Positions 63,892 through 64,000 of a stretch of 64,000 nucleotides of DNA are shown here, piece by piece; position 1 is the first letter of the stretch, and every line of letters starts with the position of its first letter. The translations under genes were made by a program, and so were the position numbers. The notes below the pieces were generated by a model. It worked only from the letters and a program-made list of their open reading frames with translations, had not been told where the DNA came from and did not search any database. The stretch spans positions 613,494 through 677,493 of the forward strand of contig NZ_WKKA01000001.1 in NCBI RefSeq assembly GCF_009674885.1. The letters are read 5' to 3'. The stretch is from Paracoccus sp. S-4012 (GTDB lineage Bacteria > Pseudomonadota > Alphaproteobacteria > Rhodobacterales > Rhodobacteraceae).

Positions 63892-64000
63892 CGCCCACGG
63901 GACCGAGGAGCGCGAAGTGCTCTACCCGTGGCACCCTTGGGCGGGTCGATCGGTTCACGTTCACGAGGTGATCGAGAAGGCAGGCTGGGCGGCGCTTCGC
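63887..64000 (+). pseudogene. Truncated gene running off the window
   Basis: A plus-strand frame reads TEEREVLYPWHPWAGRSVHV then HEVIEKAGWAALR to the window end. The WHPWxGR motif is typical of a short protein found next to transposases or recombinases (DUF5372-like). No start codon is visible because the IS3 scrap abuts its 5' end, so it is probably broken; the 3' end lies outside. Confidence 0.45.

Noticed and set aside
1..64000. CRISPR arrays, rRNA and tRNA genes
   Set aside because: I saw no regularly spaced repeats and no full tRNA or rRNA sequence; the 14-bp tRNA-like repeats lack the rest of a tRNA.

Overview
The DNA is GC-rich with tightly packed, often ATGA-overlapping genes. Its gene content (PuuD-type urate oxidase, Na+-NQR with ApbE and NqrM, a fused MaoC/phosphate acetyltransferase, DUF6538-type integrases) suggests an alphaproteobacterium, most likely Rhodobacterales; that assignment is inference from gene content, because no rRNA or marker gene is present. 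The window is a chromosome-like backbone at both ends with about 47 kb of accessory DNA between them.

Left backbone (1-3361): a minus-strand purine-degradation operon, uraH-puuD-xdhA (xdhA runs off the window), diverging from a sulfotransferase-like gene. Accessory block A (about 4.3-31.1 kb) starts with a P4-type integrase and is bracketed by two copies of a 14-bp sequence that reads like a tRNA 3' end on the minus strand. It carries AlpA, a probable HUH replication protein and a DUF927 ATPase; an RloC/PrrC-like zinc-hook ATPase; a HEPN protein; a minimal tyrosine recombinase behind a near-consensus promoter, followed by DUF3768, papain-like peptidase and metallophosphoesterase genes; a DUF262 protein ending in a HEPN-like motif; and a four-gene SNF2 helicase-DUF4391-Mod-Res operon. 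Most of this cargo looks like anti-phage or DNA-conflict machinery.

Accessory block B (about 31.1-52.2 kb) starts with a second, DUF6538-type integrase. It holds a decayed IS5/IS903-type element with a perfect 9-bp target duplication, a DUF3320 protein, MobC- and relaxase-type mobilisation genes, a second type III-like Mod-Res pair, then a decay zone (truncated helicase, broken DUF2384 antitoxin, VapB with a truncated VapC), an Xre-methyltransferase fusion, a soluble FtsH-like AAA+ metalloprotease, a zinc-module/GIY-YIG protein and small regulators. A C-terminal scrap of a cation P-type ATPase marks its right edge.

Right backbone (52.2-63.1 kb): bifunctional enoyl-CoA hydratase/phosphate acetyltransferase and acetate kinase (plus strand) converge on a minus-strand operon nqrABCDEF-apbE-nqrM-CBS. 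A five-heme secreted cytochrome c diverges from nqrA, so the block couples acetyl-phosphate/ATP metabolism with a flavin-based ion-pumping NADH dehydrogenase. NqrB is unusually short and I do not see an SGAT flavinylation motif in it. The last 0.8 kb is a patchwork of IS66 and IS3 transposase scraps and a truncated gene running off the end.
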